A DNA stretch of 64,000 bases from Gnetum montanum (GCA_015680685.1 MNCI01017754.1:269320-333319); one strand, 5' to 3'. Shown: positions 24,901 through 38,169, counted from the stretch's first letter. Notes: generated by a model from the letters alone, not told the origin. Made by a program: numbers and translations.

Positions 24901-26980
24901 CTACAATTAATTAAGGATTTTGGATTACCAAGGTGTTTTTCATTTATAATAAATAGGTTTATGCCTTACTCACATCCTTAGTTCCATTAAGTTCTTAGTT
25001 CATGTGATTGTAGAGTTAGAAAAATTTGAAGAAAGATCCTCAAAAAGTATTAACTTCTTTTATGACTGACAATTTTGATCTCTTAAGTGAGATAATTAAG
25101 GATTTTAGCATGCATACAACTGATTGTTGAATAAAATACTTTAAATTTTTTAACATTCATACCCTTATAATACCTTCTATGTGATAGAAAATTTTAAAAA
25201 ATTGACGTAAGTTTTCCACACAAGCACCCCCGCCCTTAACGAAATCAAACACTCTGAGATCAAATAGGTTCAAAAACCATGGAAATAGGAGCAACATGAA
25301 GCTAGGTATTGCTTGTGGAAGTTGGATGCACATAGCTCTTAGTTGAGAGAGAAAAATGCAAAAAATCCTCTAGCTTCAATTGATGATAATGAATTTTGAA
25401 GCATTGTAGCAGCCCTATTTATAGGTTTTTGTCAACTCGATATCAGGTACTCGACATCGAGTAGCTAATATCGACTCCCACTTGATATTAGGTGTATTAA
25501 AATTACACCTCATGGGGACATTCAACATGGAAAATGAAGCTCTGTGATTGGTTGGAAGATTTTATGTAAAGTCCAAATTTTTTGGGTAAGTGAGAAGACA
25601 TATTTAGGCACCGGTAATGTTAAAAGATGGAATTGTAGGAATTAAAAGTTTTGGAAGATGTAAGAAAATGGTGTTGATTCCATGATATAGAATGGATAGG
25701 TTATAAGATCAGCGAAGGTATTGAGATTGACATTTATGCACTTGGAAGGTTCAAGATGATGAAGTTATGTTAGACAAGTATAAGTTACAAAAGTTATACA
25801 AGTGGGTCCTCCCAAAAGTAGGCTCTAGCCCTTAATACCCTTTTATAACCACACCTAAAAATGTTTATAGCCACCAAAGGGGTTGATTACAATGCATACC
25901 TGTTGAGAAAAACACACATGTTAAAACCACTAATTTGAGAAAATAACTCTATGTTACAAAAAACCACAAGTTATGATCATATGGACAATGACATGAGATG
26001 GATTTTAGAAAGGATTATAGAGATTGAGACGTGAGATGCCTTACCATAGGCATAATGAATCCCTGTGTGTTATTAATGGTTAAAGTAATCATTATCCTTT
26101 CTTTCCAAGATTCAAACCAAGTCCAAACGACATTTCAATGACATCACACTATTTTATCTCTTTGATTAACAACCATAATACTACCATTGTTTTAAGGAGT
26201 AACATCACTTAGTGTTTTGTCCAAGGGAGGAGTTTATTTATGGCACTCTACTTTGCTCTTTCTATTTTGGATTTCTAAGAAGCCACCAACCTTCAAGCAT
26301 GGGTAACATGTATTTTCAATGGAACCCTCTAAAACTTATTCCATGTCCTTTTATTTTATTTTCATCTATGTCAACCTTACTATAGGACTACCTTTAGACA
26401 TGAGTAAGAAGTCTTTCTAATGACATGGTAAGGCAGCACTTATTTTACTCTTATGACATGGTAAGGCAACACTTATTTTACTCTTACTCCTACTTTTCAT
26501 TAGATTTACAAGGACATAATTACATCCTTGGAAACATAATAAAACATACAAAAACAGTCAAAGAGATTCACAAATTCCCTTGATGTCACACCCTTCACAT
26601 TCCTACTTGGTTCTTCACTTTTCTATCCAAGCATGGTGATTACGAGTTTATTCTTAGTTTGATGATGGAATAGAATATCATTATGACCATGGTAAGAACC
26701 TCTTATTAATGGAATGGAATGGATGGATGACATGGCATCACTATCTAGATAATCAGTCCCTCATGAATTTGGCAACATAGAGAAAACCTCACCTCAATGG
26801 GCTACATCATGTTTTTTTATTCACAATCAAGATTACCGATAAAGGAAATAAAAACAAAGTGTGGAAAAAGTTGAAAAAGATGGAAAAAATTGGTATCAAG
26901 AAATGAGAAAATGATAGAAAATTATAAAACAAAAATATGGAAAACACTTATTAATTCTTGATTTTAGGATGGGGAATCTC
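24901..26980 (-). mobile_element. Non-coding internal spacer of the 13-30 kb element
   Basis: No gene is visible. A TATA-like CCTATAAATAGGGC on the minus strand (about 25408-25421) lies ahead of the extra ORF, so a separate transcript for that ORF is conceivable. The whole stretch aligns with 57840-59880. Confidence 0.6.
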
Positions 26981-29433
26981 CCCTACAACTAAGCTTTTGA
27001 CCATGATAATAATTAATAAGTGAGCAAGTAGGCTCCATGCATACGTGAAATGGTGTTAACCCTCATTGTTAAGCCAGTAGGTGTCTTTCGATTTAGTGGC
27101 AACTATGTAGATGGGTTGTTGCTCACACACTTGGTTTTTAAACATACGGTGGATCAAATTAGAAGTTGTGTTAACTTTGCAAATGTCTGGCCTGTGACTA
27201 GACCCTTTATCATGATTAGTTATGCATGGATTCTTTTGTCTCTCCATAGTGCTAGATTCATTACTTTTGTTAGATGTTGGAGTAACGACAGAGGTCAGCC
27301 TCTATGTAAGATTGGAGGACATTGGTCATGAAAGGAAGGGTGTTGTACTTGATTGGCATTGTGTTGGTTTTGATGAGTTAGTGGGTCTATGAGTGATATG
27401 CTTACACATGGGAACTATCGTAAAGAAAGGGCATTTCTAATATTATTGTGGGGACCTCCTGGAAATATCATTTCTATGTATGTTCATAGCATAAGTGGCA
27501 TTCTTTCATTGATGTTGTGGTGCTTAACCTTCCTATGTTATTGGCTATGACATGTGATGGAGGTGAGTACGAGAGTATTAAGGATATGATGGAGAGTGAG
27601 AGATGTGAGGTGGTAAACTCATGGAAGATGTTGTAGGTTGATGATATTCGGGAGAGTGGTAGTAGTGATTTGAGGTAGATGAAGTAGAACTACATGGGGA
27701 CATAGGTTGTTGAACATAGTATCTAGACAAGTCCAACTAATAATAGGGGTAGCACTAGGTTGATGATGGCCTTCCCCATGATTGTGGGTTTTTCTACTAT
27801 GGTTGATGATAGTTTTGAGGCTGATAAGAAGTACCATCAAGATAGTGCGGTTAATTATAGGATTGTCTATAATTACCTTGTGAGTAAAGTAATTTCCTAG
27901 GCATTTGCTTTTGTACAAACTTGGGAATCAATGAAAAAGCCCAATACTCATGTACATGTAACATGAATGGGCACCTTTGGATGGTCATATAGGTAGATGT
28001 CACATCCATCATCTTCTTCGGTGGTTGAGTCTATAGCCTCTTCTTCTACGATCATTTCCCCTTTTTGCTACCTATCTCTTGGTCCCTTTTCCTCCTTTTT
28101 TGTGATCACTTGATTTGTTTTGCGCTACTCTCTCCTCTATGGTTTCCACGCAAGTTGTAACTTTCTCATTTATCCATTACAACATCTTATCTAGCCTTAC
28201 CTGAAGTTGAGCAATAGATTGTTGCATTGGCAAGGTTTGTTGTGAAATCACGTCATCAAGAGCTATCTCTTTCTCCTTATCATAGATATGGATCCTCTTC
28301 TTTTGAAGAGTTGGATCCTAGTGATATTTCTCAACATTTTCATGGTTACATATCTATCCTTCTTCTTTTTCCACATGCTAGATTATCCTTTGGATCTAAT
28401 GGGTTCCCAATTCATATAATCGACCTTGAGCATAGTTTGCAAAGGTCTTTATCATTTAACTATGAAGCCAATCTATGATGTGGAAACGTTGCTCTTCCTT
28501 AGAGATACAGTGGAGAATAGTATCTATCTAGGGCCATATCCAAGGGTTCATGTTGTTCCTATTTCCATCCTTGGATTCATTTCCTTAGGTTGGACACCCT
28601 TACATAGGTTTGGTATTTCTCGTTGAAGAGGTCTAGCATTGTGGACCACCAATGGATTGAATTTGGTTTCAATGATCTATACCACACTTTGACTTTATTT
28701 GTTAGTGTCCTAGGAAAGAGATTAAGATTTTTCCATCCACTTTCAATATTTTGTAAGACACAAGCATCATGGAAAGATTGCAAATGATGTTTTGGATTAG
28801 AATCATAGCCTCCTGCAAATTTAGGGATGTATTTCACATCAAGCCTTTTAATGCAACTTTCCATGCAATGCCTATGGGGTATTTTAATTACCTCTATAAT
28901 CTACATCATGCTCTTAGTGGCCAAAAAGGGTTCACCATCATTAGACATGTCATGGTGAAAATTTCTATTTCTATTTGTCTAATTATGACAATTTTTTCTA
29001 TGCTCATTTTGATGTCTTTGATTTTATCCTTGGTTTTAATCTCTATCCTTATTTCAACCCCATAGTAGAGCTTTATCTCTATACCTACGTTCATCTTCAT
29101 CAAAACTAGACATTGAAGAGGAAGAGGAAGATGAGGAACTAAGAGAATCACCATGGCTTCTATAGTTCTCCCCATGGTCTCTTAATTTATCTTTTCTAAG
29201 TTTTAAGGAGGTCTTAGGGCTTAAGGCCCTCCCTGATCTAGGACTTACTTCATCTCCTCTAAGATTGTCTACCTTAGCTGAATGTAGTCCTTAAGTGTAG
29301 TCAAGATGGTCATGAACATATGAAACCCTTGCATGAGGTTGGTCACTCAAATTTTCTTCAATATATATCTCATTAGTTCTCCAATCAATGCTCTCTTCAT
29401 ATGATGCATTATCACTTTCTTGTAGGATACAAT
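26981..29433 (-). pseudogene. gag-protease pseudogene of the 13-30 kb element
   Basis: The start codon is lost (TTG where the 62385 copy has ATG, near 29433). A Ser/Asp-rich N-terminus is followed by the gag core at 28864-28577: KFAGGYDSNPKHHLQSFHD and NLFPRTLTNKVKVWYRSL. A protease-tail remnant lies at about 27331-27056 with KNPCITNHDKG and EQQPIYIVATKSKD, matching the part after GRPWL in copy 1. Stops are frequent. The gene lies directly downstream of the primer-binding site, as expected for gag. Confidence 0.7.
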
Positions 29434-29536
29434 GTTGTTAGTTAATGATGTGTGTGATTTAATATTTTCTAAAAGATAAATCATTAATGTGTTTACAGTG
29501 ATCGTGTATAATATAACTAATCTAAATAACTAGCAC

Positions 29537-29557
29537 CATCCCCAGTAATGGTGACAA
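29537..29557 (-). other. Primer-binding site of the 13-30 kb element
   Basis: On the minus strand TGTCACCATTACTGGGGATGG abuts the LTR. It is a decayed form of the TGGCGCCATTGCC tRNA-Asp-type site seen in copy 1. Confidence 0.6.
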
Positions 29558-30391
29558 TGATGAGTGGCAAGGTACCCCCTACACCCAACCATATGAATCA
29601 TAAGCATTCACTCATGATCTGATTGAATTCTTTGGATGGGACTAGTGGTGGCATGTAGATCATTATGCCTTGATCATAGTTCATTGTCTTCCCACTTGGA
29701 CTAGTCGTAGCTTTATCATGTATGGTTCAGTCCAAAGTGAAGCATATGATTTCTAATGTTGTTTCAACCTTATACTACTCCTACTAATAATAAGGAAATA
29801 AATGATTTAAACTAATTAATAATGGAAAGTAAAGTCTAAACTAGCCTATGTGCAATGAGTATTCATTCCTAACCTTCCATACATGCCTTCGCCTTCACAT
29901 AACTACCATTGGGATCACCAAGCGTACCATTACTAGGCGTACCAAATGATAACACTACTCAATTACCAAGTAATTACACTTAAGTGCTAGCGATTAGTCG
30001 TAATCATTCCACTTAATGATAAAAAACAATAAAGAGCAATAAATGTTAAACATTAAATAAGGGAAGCAGTAAGCATTTAAGTGATTAAAAACAATAATAA
30101 AGCTAAGTGGATGCTGCAATGATGGAAGTAATCTCGATCTTTATTGTCGAACATGTAATGTGCCCAAGTATGTCATACTCAAATAAGGATGCCTTACAAT
30201 CACTTAACATCACATTGTGGGCATGCACTGGAAAAAAACTAACAAAATTTTGACTACCTCTACAACTATATTCTTACTTTTCTACATATCCCAAAACTAT
30301 GCACCAAGTGTTATTTTTATAAGCTAGCATGGATAAGGTGATATCAAATCCCCAACATTGGTGGTTGTGCCCCGATATCAGATACCTATCA
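29558..30391 (-). repeat. 5' LTR of the 13-30 kb element
   Basis: This 834-bp LTR runs TGATGAG to CTATCA and has a minus-strand TATA-like TTATAAAAATAAC at about 30311-30323. The target duplication CCCTT follows directly. Confidence 0.85.
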
Positions 30392-30396
30392 CCCTT

Positions 30397-33300
30397 TGTT
30401 AGTTTATTACATATACTCAAAAGTTAAGTCACATGGAGGAAGTTAATTATGTTAAGGAGATTATGAATGCTACACAAGAAAATTGATGGTCACATCAAGG
30501 AAAACTATGCCTTTAGTCATGAAATATTGTAATTGACAATATTTATTTTCTTCAAAAAGGCTCTTTGAAAAGACTATAAAAAAATGTATTAGTTAAACTT
30601 TGGTTGAACACGTTAGAAAAAAAACATTTTTATTTACATTCTATTAGAAAAGGTTTGTTATCTAGTATTCAAAAGTATATATTCTTAGTTATTCTTATTC
30701 ATTTAAGGAATCAAATCATTAAACAAGAATGAGTTCTCATCATCTCCTTATTGAGAAAGGTTGTTGGATCAATCTACCAAGAGAAAAATGTATTTGTAGA
30801 CTGTGTAAACAAAGCATTGAGGATGAAGAACACATCTTTTTACTTTGCCTATCTTTGACTTACATTTTAATTAATTATAATTTGTTAATTTTTTTTGTCA
30901 AACTAAAACTATCTCCTTGGGACATTATATCAATGATGTTTTCAATGTTCTTCAAATTTGTGTTGAGGCTTTGTAACCATCCAATAAATCATTGTTATTT
31001 CCTAAATGTAATAAAAATTTCTAGTTTCTAATTTCTTAATTAACCATATGTGCACTAACCTTGTTCAAGTTTGTATATTTTTAAAGATGTAAGAAAATTA
31101 AAAAAAAAATTATTTTGCAAATTTTTGGTAGCCTAATATATCGGATGATGTTTGTGGCCCAACTAAGAAAAACAAATTTTTTTTAGTTGCGATATCTTTG
31201 TGATTTGGAAGAGTTTTGGGTTGTTCTTGGACTTGTTGAAAAGCTCACTCTATAATCTATCAATCTATAAAATTGTAGATTAATTGAGATTTATTTGATA
31301 ATTTAAATCTTGTCCAAAAAAGGGGTTTGGAATAAAACTGTTCAATGTCCATAGTAGAAATTGCTGATTTTCAAGATGAATATATCTATGATTCAAGAGA
31401 GTTATGGAGTGAGTTGCAAAATAATCTACAAAGCTCTTTCAATAATCTACATGGTTGCAAAATTTGGAACTCATTTGAATTGATTTGATGGTTAAAAAAT
31501 ATTACACAATAGTGGGCATAAATGTGATTTTCACTTTCTTTGATCCATGAGAATTGGTGAATATGATGAATTGAGGATGAATAAACTTGTAATGTGATAA
31601 AGTGTGAAACTAAGAATGGGATTATAAATGATAAATAGGATATAGGATTATGGGATAAATTTTGGAATTGTTTCCCTTACAAACATGATTTGCCCACATA
31701 TTTATAGCCAAATGATGGGGCCATAATAGAATATGCTGAGACAAGCCTATTTTATGAAAAGTTAGGCTAGAAATTCAATAGATGAGAGGCTGGGAACATT
31801 CTTTAATTACATCCACCCATCAATATTTTAATAAAAATAAAAATAATAGAATTTCCTATCTTTTCTTATGTGGCATAATAATTTAAATATAAATTACATG
31901 GCTTTGGTTCCTATTTTACAAAAAAGGCTATTTTAGCTTCACTTGATCTTTATCGTTTCTTGAAGTTTGAACTTTGTCTTCATGCTATTACTTACATTTG
32001 CTGTATTTTCATATGTAAATATGACATTCTATCATTTTGAATTTGGGCTTAGTAATTTTGTTTCTTTGTCCTGCTTTTAAACTACAACATGAACATTTAA
32101 AATGAGTGGACTAAGAATTTCCAAAGTACATACTAGAACCAACAAAGTTGTGATAGATATCATAAATTGAAAGGATTTTGGAACATAGAGTTTTACATCA
32201 AGTTTGTGGGTTATATGATTAGTTGTATTATATGTTTGCTTGTTTATTTTATGAAACTAAAATCAAAATTGAGATTTTATTGCATTTGAAGACCCAAAGA
32301 TCTATTGTTCAAATACTATATTTGTCATGAAAGTTAAATATTGATTTCACCAAGTCATTGACTAACAAGACATGTAATAAGAAAAGATCATATAGATCTT
32401 TTGCTATAATATTGTATTTTTGTCTTAAATATTCAATTTGAAGATAACTAAGAAAAACATGTTTTTCATCCTTAAGATCTTTTGATCCAAATAACGTATA
32501 TTGGTATTGTTCTCTAGGAAGTTGCATCTATCTTTCACTTACTCTCCTAAGATGATGTGAACTAAAAATGCATCTTCTTGATGAAAATGTAACATCTCAT
32601 TAGGAGTACAAGTGATAGATAGTAAAATTTTCTGTTAATTGGTTACCTATTATTCATTCCAAATAAACTTTTTTCTTGCCTTCTACATATGACCATAACT
32701 TTTTAAAAACCCCTAGTCCAACTGATGAATCTACTTTGGATTTCTTTGTATCTTCTCCAATGATATATTCCAAGTTTTCAATCATTATATCCCTTACAAA
32801 TACTATCCCTACTCTTTTGTGTCTTCAAGAACTACTTTAGAAAATTTGATCATTTTTTGGGTAATTTTTGAGTATAAGCAATAAACTCACAAATAGCTAT
32901 TTCTTGTAGAGAAAGTAGATTGCACTCTAGTAAAAGCATTGAATAGGGTATTTGTATTTCATCTTTGGTTCATCAAGTAAAAGTATTTCATATACTCTTT
33001 CAACAACCTTCCAATTTTAGCATTAAGACTTAGTCTCTAAATTGAGTATCCATATTTTTTCAAAAAGAGCTTGTAACAAACACCTCACAAATCCTTCATC
33101 AATGTCCTTTTTGAGTTGTCAATTCAAGCTTTGCATTGCATTAATATAGTTTAATCCCAAACATTAGAAAGGGTTATTAAAGAGAATATATAACATAGAT
33201 ATTAATCATTATGAGTTAAATTCTTTGGAATACAAATTGAAATGTATAAAGAACATAGTACCAATTTAGTTGCAGAATTATAATATATATATATATATTT

Positions 33301-33599
33301 AAAATGTGGCTGTGGTTACAGGAAAATCTTCAAGAAATAGGTGTCTAACCTATTATAAAGCTATCCCTTAGAAGTGGTTTAAGCTTTGGTCTTAGCTTTC
33401 TTGTTTTCCATTTCTAACTTGTTATCAAAGTTATAAATATTCAAAAACGCTAAGGTGAGAAGAGATTAGAAATGAAATATAATTTAAAGTTACTTCTGCT
33501 AATTCACTATCCTGCAAGAAACAATGTTTCTCCATGAAAGAGAATCCTCGTCTTAAATTTTCATATTGCCAGCACAAATAAGCGTTCATTCAACTCTGA
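30397..33599. other. AT-rich spacer with LINE zinc-finger remnants
   Basis: Two short remnants resemble the reverse-transcriptase-linked zinc finger at the C-terminus of LINE ORF2. One is at 30729-30860 (plus), SHHLLIEKGCWINLPREKC then CRLCKQSIEDEEHIFLLC. The other is at 32527-32390 (minus), LPREQYQYTLFGSKDLKDEK. The reverse transcriptase is not recognisable. The rest is AT-rich without genes; a (TA)n run sits at 33280-33298. Confidence 0.45.
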
Positions 33600-36500
33600 T
33601 CATTCACCGGAAATGCAAATGTCATTATTGAAGTAGACCTCCACGTCTTGTGCGAGAGGCCAAGTCTTGCACTGGTGGCGTAAACGTGGGTCGAGCACCA
33701 ACACTCTCAACGACTTGACTTTTACCATTTCTTTCCAACACTTGTCCGCCACCGTTTCTGTGAATATCCAGCCCATCACACGGAGTGACTTAAGATTACA
33801 GAAGTCGTTGCTCAACTCTTCCAAGGAAGAGCATCCTCTCAAATATAACTCCATCAAGCACGGCAGCGTTCCGAATCCTTGTGAAAGTCGTCTCATTTCT
33901 GGACAATGTAAGCGCAGGATCCGAAGGCATTGCAGGTGCCCAATGCTCTCCGGTAGTTCGTCCCATACCTGGCAATTCCAGATAGTGAGTTCTTGGATGT
34001 TTGAAACACCAAACTCCATCGGCGGCGGCACCTCCACTCTTGTAGCCCACGCTAAGTTCATAGTCAATGTCCTTAAGTTTTTTAAGCTTGCAATGTTCGT
34101 GAAGGCAGAACTGCTCAAATCCCTTGCCGGGTAAAGAAACAAACGCGTGACACTTTGAGGAATCTGCGTGAATGATAAAATAATTCATCAATATGAGTAA
34201 CTAAATTTTTGAGCATCTGCAGCAATGCCAATCATCAATATCCGCAATCCTAATGCAATTGCTTAGTTAGTTAGTACTTAGTAGCATTGTTTACCATATG
34301 CCAGCTCACATCCTCCGACTTTTCGAAGCTTGGAATTTCCATTACTCTGAGGCAAGGCGCCAGGAAAAAGGTTGGCGTTCCTCGGTAGAATAGCAGTTTA
34401 TTAAAGGGGGCCAAGGCCAATCCGTGAACACCATGTAAATGTAACTCGTTCCAGGGGAGTAACAACACCCGTAAGGTGTCTGCCAACACATGCAGGTTGC
34501 TCGTATCAATCATGAAATCCGTTCGAATTCCCTTAATGGAAGGTCTCTGAACAAACAACACGTTTCAGTTTCGATGATGATAATAATAACGCATATAAGA
34601 AATCATATTAATCTATCCAAATCGATATTTTCAAAAGCGATATCACAGTTCAACATGTTTAGTAACCCATAGAAATAGCAGGTTGCTCATATCAAACAAT
34701 TTACAAGCGCCAATTCCCTTGATAGAACGTGTTTCACCAAACAATACGTTTCCGTTTCAATAATAATAATACACGTAACAAATTGAACCAATCTATAATA
34801 CACGTAACAAATTGAACCAATCTATAACCTTAGATAAATAATTAAGGAAGAAAAAAAGTAAAAGTATGTATGAGCCAAAGTAAGCAGTTACGTATACGGT
34901 ACCTCGTGTCCTTGTGCCCACACCCTGAGCTCCTCTTCAAAGTTTGCACTTGCCGTTTCATCCCTTAGAACCCTGTGGATCGACTTGGAGAAAATGTAAC
35001 GCTTCACAGGGTATGCTACACGGAACCTCATTATGTCCTCTGGTGAATAGACCAGGCCTCTACTTTGTATATTCATCAATTCATTCTCTTTCAGCACATG
35101 TCTTATATCTCCTAATCCTATATCAATGAAATTTAGAAAACGGCACGCAATTTCAGCAGCATCTATAGATTCCCGAGTGAGTGGAACCTGCATGATGGAA
35201 TTTAGCATGTTTTCCCATTTTGCATCCCCTTCCAGATGTGCACATTCACCCAAAAGCTGTTGCAGTGCAGAACGTGGACATGTTTGAGCTGCAGCAGAAT
35301 AAATGTATTTAGCCACAAGAACGATCCATTCCGGAATGCCTTCGCACATATGAATTATGTTGTGCATCAGTTGTGGAACATGGTGCTGCTGATCCTCCTC
35401 TGTTGTTGTTAAGGGATTTTCCTTGATATGCCCATAAACAGCATCACCCATGGCTGATCTCCCTATTTCTTCTAATTCCTCCACTGTTTTCCAAGTGAAG
35501 GTGGTTACACTCCTTTTCTCCACGGCAACCTCCTGCTGCTGCTGCATGGTTTCCTGAGACGATATCATTACGTGGTTATAAATGGAGTCTTCATTCAGCA
35601 CCTTGGCGCACTCTTTCCACGTGGACTCCATGTCTCTTGTCGTCACCACAATCCTTTTCTTCCCACTTTTATGTCTTCCCATGAACTTAGTTAATCTGGA
35701 GTCTAGGTCATCTCTGTCATTATCGAAGTAAATGAAGTTACACACCTCTGTGCAACGACCACCCGCATTAGCTTTCGATTCAAAGAAAACCAAGTCTCTT
35801 GCATTACCATCATAATAATACTCTTGGTTGTGTTTTTCTACAAACTGAGAATACTGCTCTTCATCCTCATTTTCATCCACATTCACATTGTCCCCTGCTT
35901 CGCTTCTTTCATAGCCGTGCTCACTATCATAAAGATACTCCTCAATATAGTCGTACTCACTCTCATAAAGATACTCCTCAATATTGTCTGCTGTTTCCTT
36001 TTTCCCTTCTTCATCGATGTATCTGATCCCCTCATTTTCGCTTACAAATCCCGACTCAAACCCAGTGTAACAGATATAATTACAAAGGGGAATGTGAAGA
36101 GAAGTGAAGACAGCGTCAGCAACAGTAGTCTTCCCAATGCCAGGGGGACCGCTTACAATCACTGCAACTGTGTTCCTTTGACTATTCCACTCCAGCAGTC
36201 TTATAATTTCCTGCTTCTGCCTCTCGATGCCCTCTGTTTTAAATTATTTTTATTAAGTTGTAAGAACTGAATTACACTAAACACAGGAAAGACATATTAA
36301 TAGAAGTGAAACGACCAAAATGGGAAAATCGTACCGGCATGGTGGGGATAGTTGAGGCAGGGGCGTCCAGGTAAAGGTGAAGATCTCACCCCTTCAAAGA
36401 TGAAACTATCGGACCATGAACGCAACAATTTATTGCTGGATTTCACTCTGTTCAACAACCACTTCAAACATTCTCTGTAAGAGCACCCTTGCAAATAATA

Positions 36501-38066
36501 GCTGCAACAAATTTACAGAGTGGTTCAGCCACCCTGATAACCACCGACATTTTTTATCTTTTTAATGTTAAAAAACAAAGGAAGAATTCAAGAAAGTGAA
36601 CAAAGGCAGAGTATACGGCTTCATGGTAGTTTTGAATGCAAGTAGTAATTATCAAAACCAGGTATTTGAAAATTTCACAGAAAAGATATGATATTTTTAT
36701 TGTGGATTTTTAAATACTAATGCAGATGAAATAAAAATATTATATAATATTTTTAAATAGATTTTAGGTTTTGCTCTCAATGAAACTTGGCAAAGTGAAA
36801 CTTAAAAATTCTCTTACCATTTTTTCTGTTTTGTTATTTTGATTCCAAATTCTCCTTGTGGTAGATGAAATAAATATGGTAGATGAAGATAGTGTGTTTG
36901 GCTGATAAATAGAATAACAAAAATTATTTTTATAGAAAGTTTATCACAGTATTTTCTTTTCTGATTATTTGGCATGGATATTGCTACCTCTACTTTGCTA
37001 ACAGAGAGGAAATTTTTCCTTACAGTGACTTTAATCCTAAATCAAATGTGAGTCTTACAATATTACCACTTCTCTTGAGACAGGAAAATTTTAGCTTTAC
37101 AATGCCTTTCATGCTCATCCAAATGCGAGTCTTAATAAAATTAAATCCAATCAGATTAACAGGTGAAAGCATCAAAGCAAGTAACATGCATACCTTTTAA
37201 AATACGAGTTATTTACATGGATGCAACACATTATAGATCCTTCCACTAAAATCTCTGTGGCCTTCACTAAGAATTGCTGCAGCTTTACATTTTCAATCAG
37301 AGGACTTCTCAATTCATATAAATACTTCGACAATATGCACAGTTGCCTAAAAACGTTTCGGCATTCTTCTTTCATTCTCTGATCAATGTTAGCCCAATTG
37401 GTCAACGAAGCACCGACTGACAGGAGTCCTACTGGGAGCCTCAAATCCCGCGGAACGTTTCTAAATATCATATATCCTAATGTGCTTATATCGTTTTCAC
37501 CCTTCGGAAAGTAACGTTCCTATTTCAACCAAATTAAATCAAAAAAGCCACACACCTTTTTCCTTACCCTTTTAGTAAAAATCCAAGCATCATGAGAGAA
37601 ATCCAAATACGAATACAATTAAACTAGAAAAATGAAATACCAGGATCCATTGGTTTGGCTTTCCCTGTTTAAGTAGCTCTTGTAAAATGGGCAAGCATGC
37701 CAGGCATCGTTGCCAAAATTCTTTCTCTGTGCTCTGTAATGTGTGCTCCACGTTTTCTCGCTCCGCATCCTGAACAAGAAACAACGGAGGATCCATTAGC
37801 AAAGTCATAAACATCATTTATCCTTTCCTGAAAACAGGGGAAAATGGCATGTATTGATGAGAGAAGCTCACTTCTATATTTTGTAATATTCTGAAAACCC
37901 TGTCACACAGATCTCTCAAATCCATTTTTTGCAGAGAATCAAAAGCACTAGATACTCCACTCGTAGAAGGCTGCTCATTATCATTGCAAGTCCCAGATGT
38001 GTTACTGCTGCTTTGACACCTCCAAAATCTGGACAATCGACATTTACCCATTTCTGCAGACTGCAC
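33600..38066 (-). CDS. NLR immune receptor, seven exons, 987 aa
   Basis: Exons on the minus strand: 38066-37872, 37769-37641, 37519-37194, 36501-36335, 36233-34903, 34546-34295, 34163-33600. All introns are GT-AG, phases match, and the joined length (2964 nt) is a multiple of three with one terminal TGA. Residues 1-272 form a mostly helical N-terminus that I cannot assign to TIR, RPW8 or a standard coiled coil. NB-ARC follows: P-loop GPPGIGKTT (301-309), kinase 2 FIYFDN (429-434), RNBS-B KKRIVVTTRD (444-453), and a GLPL variant GIPEWI (551-556). I see no clear MHD motif. Residues about 337-406 are an acidic, Tyr-rich insert with a 12-residue tandem repeat (IEEYLYESEYDY, then IEEYLYDSEHGY). 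LRRs occupy about 800-960 (LPESIGHLQCLRILRL). Family role: intracellular pathogen sensing through nucleotide-dependent oligomerisation. FIYFDN resembles the FIYIDN kinase 2 I recall from conifer NLRs. It appears intact. Confidence 0.85.
34678..34800 (-). pseudogene. Dead partial duplicate of NLR exon 6 inside intron 5
   Basis: The minus strand encodes RSIKGIGACKLFDMSNLLFL, matching the start of exon 6 (RPSIKGIRTDFMIDTSNLHVL). The flanking intron sequence is duplicated as well. The splice acceptor TTTGTTCAG of the real exon has become TTTGGTGAA here, so the copy should not be spliced in. A 29-bp tandem duplication (unit beginning AATACACGTAACAAATTG) follows at 34769-34826. Confidence 0.7.
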
Positions 38067-38155
38067 TACTTCTGTCTTTCAAAACCTGCAAAACTCTCTT
38101 GGAAGGTTTTACACAAGATCTCATACAAGATTACTTGAGGCTGTCCTGCTCACTG

Positions 38156-38166
38156 CGATTTATATA
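38156..38166 (-). promoter_or_regulatory. Probable TATA box of the NLR gene
   Basis: TATATAAATCG on the minus strand lies about 90 bp upstream of the ATG at 38066. This leaves room for a start site near 38130 and a short 5' leader. No further element was identified with confidence. Confidence 0.5.
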
Positions 38167-38169
38167 CAG

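Larger units (their letters stand above)
13079..30391 (-). mobile_element. Complete non-autonomous Ty3-type LTR element hosting a nested insertion
   Basis: The element is bounded by LTRs at 13079-13927 and 29558-30391 and by the 5-bp target duplication CCCTT (13074-13078 and 30392-30396). Without the nested element at 15509-23557 it is about 9.3 kb. Reading on the minus strand the order is 5' LTR, primer-binding site, gag, protease remnant, long non-coding spacer, extra ORF, polypurine tract and 3' LTR. I find no reverse transcriptase, RNase H or integrase, so it probably moved using enzymes from a relative. Many base differences between the two LTRs (by eye roughly one in eight) suggest an old insertion. 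Confidence 0.85.
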
